Positions 13,277 to 16,866 of a DNA stretch of 16,866 nt are shown one piece after another. The DNA is from GCA-2731375 sp964462145 (GTDB lineage: Bacteria > Pseudomonadota > Alphaproteobacteria > GCA-2731375): contig CAYWYB010000085.1 of the NCBI GenBank assembly GCA_964462145.1, positions 1 through 16,866 of the forward strand, in the 5' to 3' direction. The notes below the pieces were generated by a model, which saw only the letters and a program-made list of their open reading frames with translations, was not told where the DNA came from and did no database searches. The position numbers and the translations under genes were made by a program. Positions within the stretch are counted from its first letter, which is position 1, and every line of letters begins with the position of its first letter.

Positions 13277-15340
13277 TCAGTCGTCCGGGGCCAGTTCGAT
13301 CAGCTCGCGCTTAAAAGGTATTTCCTCGGATGCCTCCGCGCCCAGGTCACGGGCGAACTTGTGGCCGGCATAGACCGCATCTGCGATGAGCGAAGGGGCA
13401 TGGCAATCGCCGATCCGCGTTACCCTGTTGATGCCCGATTGCTTGAGTGCGGCCTCGTCCCGGCACAACCCGTGATACAGATCATCATTGGGGATTCTGG
13501 ATGTTACGAGAACGACCGAGGCCGCTTCAACATGGCTGGGCTTGCCGGTGTAAACACAGGTCAGATCGATGCCTTCTGTGCCGACCGCCGCCAAATTTTG
13601 CTGGGCAACAATCCGCACGCCAATTTCGATCAGCTTCGCCTGCACATGTTCCTGCTCTAACGTATAGGTGCTGAACTCTGACACGACCGAAGAGGGCGTG
13701 ATCAGGGTAACGTCGAGGCCCTTCTGCCGCAGCAGTTCCGCGATTACGCTGCCCATGTAGTAGTGATCGTCGTCGTAGATGGCGACCGGCCCCATTATTT
13801 CCAAGCCGTCCATAATATCGTCAGGGGTGTAGATATTCGTGCTTCCAGCCCCCGGCACGGCCTGGTGGAGGGTTCTGCCGATGCCGTCTCTGGCCCAGCT
13901 TGATCCTGTTGCGATGGCAACCAGCGAACAATCGGCCTTGAGTACGTCGGAGGGCCCCATCGGGCTGTCGAGATAGATCTCCACGTTGGCCATTTGTCTT
14001 AGCTGCGTGGCACGATAATCAAGGACGCGCGACCAGACGCTCAATCCCGGCAAGCGGCTCTCGCGCGGCACACGGCCGCCGAGTTCGGTCTTCGCCTCGG
14101 CCAGCAGCACCTGGTAGCCCCTTTGCCCCAGGGCGCGGGCGGCTTCCAGCCCGGCTGGGCCGGCACCGACGATCAGGGCCCGGTCATCGGTATTCTTGGC
14201 CGGTATCCGCTCCGGGTGCCAGCCCTTGCGCCATTCCTCGCCCTGGGTCGGGTTCTGTGTACAGCGCAAGGGCACGGACATATTGTTGTAGGCGGCGCAG
14301 ATATTGCAGCCAATGCATTCGCGGATATCATCCAGGCGGCCTTCCTCGATTTTTTTCGGCAGGAAGGGATCGGCGATGGATGGCCGCGCGGCGCCGATGA
14401 AGTCGAGAACGCCGCGTTTGATTTGTGAGACCATGCTGTCGGGCGATGTGAACCGGCCAACGCCTACGACCGGCTTCGTGGTGAGGGATTTAACAAAGTC
14501 GATATATTGTTCCTGAAAGCCTTCCGGTGCGAAGCGGGAGGTCGCTGAATCGTTCTCCCAGGCGCTGATATTCACATCCCACAGGTCCGGCAGTTCCGCC
14601 AGCATTTCAACCAGCTCCCGGCCCTCGGCGCCGGCGGCCATTCCGTGCTCGCCAAGTAATTCGTCAACCGCCAGCCGCACGGCTACGGCGCAGGTATCGC
14701 CGACGGCGTCGTGCGCATCCTCGATACATTCGCGAAACAGCCGGGCGCGGTTTTCCAGGCTGCCGCCATACTCGTCCGTGCGTTGGTTGTACTGTCGCGA
14801 GAGAAAGAACATCAACAAAGTGATCGCGTGCCCCGCATAGACATAAACAATATCAAAGCCCGCCTGTTTGGAGAGCACGGCGGCGCGGCGGTGCCATTTC
14901 CTGAAATCAGCGATGTCCTGGCGGTCCATCACCCTGGCCTGGCCGGGGAAAGGCGCGCGCACGGGAATGGCGCTGGGCGCGATGGGTGTCTCGCGGGCGT
15001 AATAACTGGCCGAATAATGGCCGGGATGGCAAAGCTCGACGGCGGCCAGGCTGCCGTGGCGATGCACCAGCTCGGTCATTCGGGCATGGGTGGGGATGTC
15101 CTTTTCATCCCACAAGCGGATTTGCGTACGCACATCGCCGGTGGGATGAATGTCGCATTGTTCGGTGGAGATGACGGCCCAGCCGCCCTCCGCCTTGATC
15201 CCCCGCATCACTGCCGATGAGGTGGGAAAATGCCGTCCCATCCCAGTGCAATGAGGTACCTGGTAGAAGCGGTTGCGGGCCGTCACCGGACCGATCTTTA
15301 CCGGCTCGAACAAAACATCGTAGCGGCTATCGCGGGCCAT
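13277..15340 (-). CDS. Trimethylamine/dimethylamine-dehydrogenase-type Fe-S flavoprotein
   Basis: A 687-residue protein that matches trimethylamine dehydrogenase from its first residues (MARDSRYDVLFEP). It has an Old-Yellow-Enzyme TIM barrel (1-340), a 4Fe-4S cluster (C342, C345, C348 in CIGCNIC and C360) and two Rossmann domains (VGAGPAG at 391-397; GDCHAPSLIADAVYAGH near 644-660). C31 in FYQVPHC fits the Cys carrying the covalent FMN; Y168, H171 and D264 fit the TMADH Tyr-His-Asp triad. Of the three aromatic-bowl residues, Trp264 is kept (W261), Tyr60 is Gln (Q61) and Trp355 is Asn (N352), so trimethylamine is an unlikely substrate; a secondary amine, N-methyl amino acid or betaine-like compound fits better. 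The start at 15338-15340 was chosen because homology begins there and GAGGGAGA (15346-15353) precedes it by 5 bases. It is third in a minus-strand operon, 26 bases after the isomerase. Confidence 0.9.
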   Translation of the reverse strand: MARDSRYDVLFEPVKIGPVTARNRFYQVPHCTGMGRHFPTSSAVMRGIKAEGGWAVISTEQCDIHPTGDVRTQIRLWDEKDIPTHARMTELVHRHGSLAAVELCHPGHYSASYYARETPIAPSAIPVRAPFPGQARVMDRQDIADFRKWHRRAAVLSKQAGFDIVYVYAGHAITLLMFFLSRQYNQRTDEYGGSLENRARLFRECIEDAHDAVGDTCAVAVRLAVDELLGEHGMAAGAEGRELVEMLAELPDLWDVNISAWENDSATSRFAPEGFQEQYIDFVKSLTTKPVVGVGRFTSPDSMVSQIKRGVLDFIGAARPSIADPFLPKKIEEGRLDDIRECIGCNICAAYNNMSVPLRCTQNPTQGEEWRKGWHPERIPAKNTDDRALIVGAGPAGLEAARALGQRGYQVLLAEAKTELGGRVPRESRLPGLSVWSRVLDYRATQLRQMANVEIYLDSPMGPSDVLKADCSLVAIATGSSWARDGIGRTLHQAVPGAGSTNIYTPDDIMDGLEIMGPVAIYDDDHYYMGSVIAELLRQKGLDVTLITPSSVVSEFSTYTLEQEHVQAKLIEIGVRIVAQQNLAAVGTEGIDLTCVYTGKPSHVEAASVVLVTSRIPNDDLYHGLCRDEAALKQSGINRVTRIGDCHAPSLIADAVYAGHKFARDLGAEASEEIPFKRELIELAPDD

Positions 15341-15345
15341 GGGGG

Positions 15346-15353
15346 TCTCCCTC
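15346..15353 (-). promoter_or_regulatory. Shine-Dalgarno deciding the TMADH-like start
   Basis: GAGGGAGA on the minus strand, 5 bases before the ATG at 15338-15340. It supports this start over the in-frame ATG at 15434-15436, which would add 32 arginine/proline-rich residues unlike any homologue and run over the upstream gene. Confidence 0.7.
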
Positions 15354-15366
15354 GGAAAGAATTGCG

Positions 15367-16107
15367 CTATCGCCGCAGCAGGCGGCCCAGGCCGGGCAGG
15401 GCGGGTTCCAGTCCGGCGGCGTTCATGGCGGCCCACAGGGTCGCCTGGCTGGATGTCACCACTGGTTTGCCCAGGGCTTGTTCCAATTCATCGATAATGC
15501 CAAAGGTCGGCAGATCGGTGCAGCTGATCAACAGGCCGTCGGCAGCAGGATCATCGACCCTGCGCGCCAGCGCCACGACATCGCCCTTTGGTACCTTATG
15601 CATCAGGGCGTATTCGTGCGGTCCGTTGGCGCCGAATCCCAGGCCCTCGATGGCCCGTACAGTGATGCCCTGACTATCGAGGAATTCGGCCTCGTGATCA
15701 TTCAGGCTTTTGTCATAGGGCGTGGCAACGGAAACGGAGGTCACATCAAGCGCCAGCAGGGCATCAACGATCGCCGCGCCGGTGGTGACGCAGGGCAGGC
15801 CGCAGACCTCCGTCATGAAATCGGCCAGTTCATGACGCGGCGTCATTAGGGAACCGGCGGTGCAGCCATAGGCGATGGCATCAAGACCGGCGGGGGATAG
15901 GCTATTGATCGCCAGGCGAAGATCTTTCTTTGATGCCGCCTTGCCCGCCTCGGAGGTGACGTCGGTGTGGAGCACGATACGAGCGCCGTGGATGGAGACG
16001 CCCTCGGGTGCGGCCATGTTCCATTCCGCCTCATTGACCGTGTTGGTGGTCGGTACGATCAGGCCAAGCTTGGCGCGCCAGCCATATGTGGACCGCTGCT
16101 CCGTCAT
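15367..16107 (-). CDS. Maleate isomerase / Asp-Glu racemase superfamily enzyme (two-cysteine type)
   Basis: A 246-residue enzyme of the maleate cis-trans isomerase/arylmalonate decarboxylase group. LGLIVPTTNTVNEAEWN (14-30) is the family opening (IVPSxNTxxE). Both active-site cysteines are present: C82 in YGCTAGS and C196 in ISCTDLPTF. Arylmalonate decarboxylases keep only the second, so isomerase/racemase chemistry is favoured. Maleate isomerase makes fumarate from maleate; a methylated analogue would be citraconate to mesaconate, which would join this gene to the Mct/MAL genes, but that is inference. The ATG at 16105-16107 follows the upstream stop by 10 bases with GGCGGG before it. The open frame extends upstream to 16350, over the neighbour's coding sequence in another frame; that part does not look like this family and is excluded. 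Confidence 0.82.
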   Translation of the reverse strand: MTEQRSTYGWRAKLGLIVPTTNTVNEAEWNMAAPEGVSIHGARIVLHTDVTSEAGKAASKKDLRLAINSLSPAGLDAIAYGCTAGSLMTPRHELADFMTEVCGLPCVTTGAAIVDALLALDVTSVSVATPYDKSLNDHEAEFLDSQGITVRAIEGLGFGANGPHEYALMHKVPKGDVVALARRVDDPAADGLLISCTDLPTFGIIDELEQALGKPVVTSSQATLWAAMNAAGLEPALPGLGRLLRR

Positions 16108-16117
16108 TGTCCCGCCA

Positions 16118-16866
16118 TCACATGAAGATCGTGTCCACGTCGTGGCCCAACATATAGCGGCCCACGGTTTCATAGTTGGTATGCCGGGCCTGGACCTGTT
16201 GCGAAACCGCGTGAATATCGCGGAAACGCCTCTCGAACGGCTGGTTGTCGAAAATCGCGGTGGAGCCGGCCAGGTGATAGACTTGCTCGGATACCGCCGT
16301 GGCCTGGTTGATGGCATAGGTGGTGCACAGGCGAATGCGGGCCCGGTCATCCATGCTCAGTTCGCCGGTGGTGTCCACGGTCTGCCAGATTTCGCTTAAA
16401 ATCGCGTGCTTATAGGCCCGTGGCGAGCCGAGCTGGGCCTCCAGCTCCGCCAGCTTGGTCTGAAACACGGCGCTGTCGCGCAGGGAACTGCGGGCGCCCC
16501 TCGGTGTCTTGTCCCGCGCCAGGGCCAGCAGATCGTCGAACATGCTTTGCGCGATGCCCAGGGCGACGGAGGAGAACAGCGATGCATAGACGGCGGTGGT
16601 GGGAAAGATAAACAGCGTGGTGTTGACCCGGCGTTCGGCTTCCGTTTCCCGGTCGGATGTTAAACCTTCAGGGATGAACATGTTTTCCACCGTATAAGCC
16701 TCGGAGCGGGTGCCGCGCAGGCCCATGACGTGCCAGTCATCGGCCATTTCTGCCCTCTCGCGGGGAAACAAAGCCGTGCGGTTGGCCTGCTTGCCGTTTT
16801 CAGCCAGCCGAGGGGAGCCATCCGCCTCGAACACCTTGGAATGGCCGCCCAGCCAGGTGGCGTTGT
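16118..16866 (-). CDS. Flavin-dependent monooxygenase, acyl-CoA-dehydrogenase fold (C-terminal part)
   Basis: The frame is open from the right window edge (NATWLGGHSK...) to a stop at 16118, so the 5' part is missing. The visible 249 residues cover the beta domain end (ADDWHVMGLRGTRSEAYTVENMFIPEG) and the C-terminal helical domain (VALGIAQSMFDDLLALA ... RLCTTYAINQATAVSEQVYHLAGSTAIFDNQPFERRFRDIHAVSQQ). RDIHAVSQ in place of the acyl-CoA dehydrogenase catalytic loop is typical of group D two-component monooxygenases (HsaA, DszC and HpaB relatives; acyl-CoA dehydrogenase type-2 C-terminal domain), which use reduced FMN/FAD and oxygen to hydroxylate aromatic or heterocyclic substrates. It is the upstream gene, in this window, of an operon with the isomerase and the TMADH-like enzyme. 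No reductase partner is visible here. Confidence 0.8.
   Translation of the reverse strand, partial: NATWLGGHSKVFEADGSPRLAENGKQANRTALFPRERAEMADDWHVMGLRGTRSEAYTVENMFIPEGLTSDRETEAERRVNTTLFIFPTTAVYASLFSSVALGIAQSMFDDLLALARDKTPRGARSSLRDSAVFQTKLAELEAQLGSPRAYKHAILSEIWQTVDTTGELSMDDRARIRLCTTYAINQATAVSEQVYHLAGSTAIFDNQPFERRFRDIHAVSQQVQARHTNYETVGRYMLGHDVDTIFM

Noticed and set aside
15341..15436. Upstream extension of the TMADH-like frame (32 residues)
   Set aside because: Arg/Pro-rich, overlaps the isomerase gene, and homology to TMADH begins with MARD at 15340.
16108..16350. Upstream extension of the maleate-isomerase-like frame (81 residues)
   Set aside because: It overlaps the monooxygenase gene out of frame; family homology and a ribosome-binding site start at 16107.

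Overview
The window is GC-rich, densely coding bacterial chromosome. Gene content and protein style (GtrA/FAD-oxidoreductase surface-glycan genes, a trimethylamine-dehydrogenase-type flavoprotein, many acyl-CoA enzymes) suggest an alphaproteobacterium, perhaps Rhodospirillales-like. This assignment rests on recognition of protein families, not on a marker gene. I found no RNA genes, CRISPR array, insertion sequence or integrase.

Layout. (1) 1-2326, minus strand: a surface-glycan or lipid-linked sugar module with gtrA-like flippase, FAD-dependent UDP-galactopyranose-mutase-like oxidoreductase, and the first 75 residues of a membrane protein. (2) 2489-7445, plus strand: a LOG-family phosphoribohydrolase, then a close homologue of mesaconyl-CoA C1-C4 CoA transferase (Mct), a mandelate-racemase-subgroup enolase-superfamily enzyme, a GNAT acetyltransferase and a 3-methylaspartate ammonia-lyase (MAL) homologue. 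(3) 7449-8949, minus strand: an acyl-CoA dehydrogenase followed by a small secreted Rap1a/Tai-like protein. (4) 9112-13257, plus strand: an M20 amidohydrolase, a pair of overlapping hot-dog dehydratase subunits, a six-helix membrane protein and a secreted alpha/beta hydrolase. (5) 13277-16866, minus strand: an operon of a flavin-dependent monooxygenase (partial), a two-cysteine maleate-isomerase/Asp-Glu-racemase-type enzyme and a trimethylamine/dimethylamine-dehydrogenase-type iron-sulfur flavoprotein.

How the genes may work together. Regions 2-5 read as a catabolic island centred on C5 branched dicarboxylates (mesaconate, citraconate, methylaspartate and their CoA esters). MAL-type chemistry yields mesaconate, Mct moves CoA between the carboxyls of mesaconyl-CoA, and a hot-dog hydratase pair resembling a split mesaconyl-C4-CoA hydratase could make citramalyl-CoA. 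A maleate-isomerase-type enzyme could interconvert the cis and trans methylbutenedioates. The amidohydrolase, N-demethylase-like flavoprotein and monooxygenase would feed in a nitrogenous substrate. This pathway is inference; each family assignment stands separately.

The strongest specific observations are three. The MAL homologue keeps its catalytic and metal residues but has lost the glutamines that contact the substrate amino group. The TMADH homologue has lost two of three aromatic-bowl residues. The Mct gene lacks a normal start and its conserved first ~10 residues.
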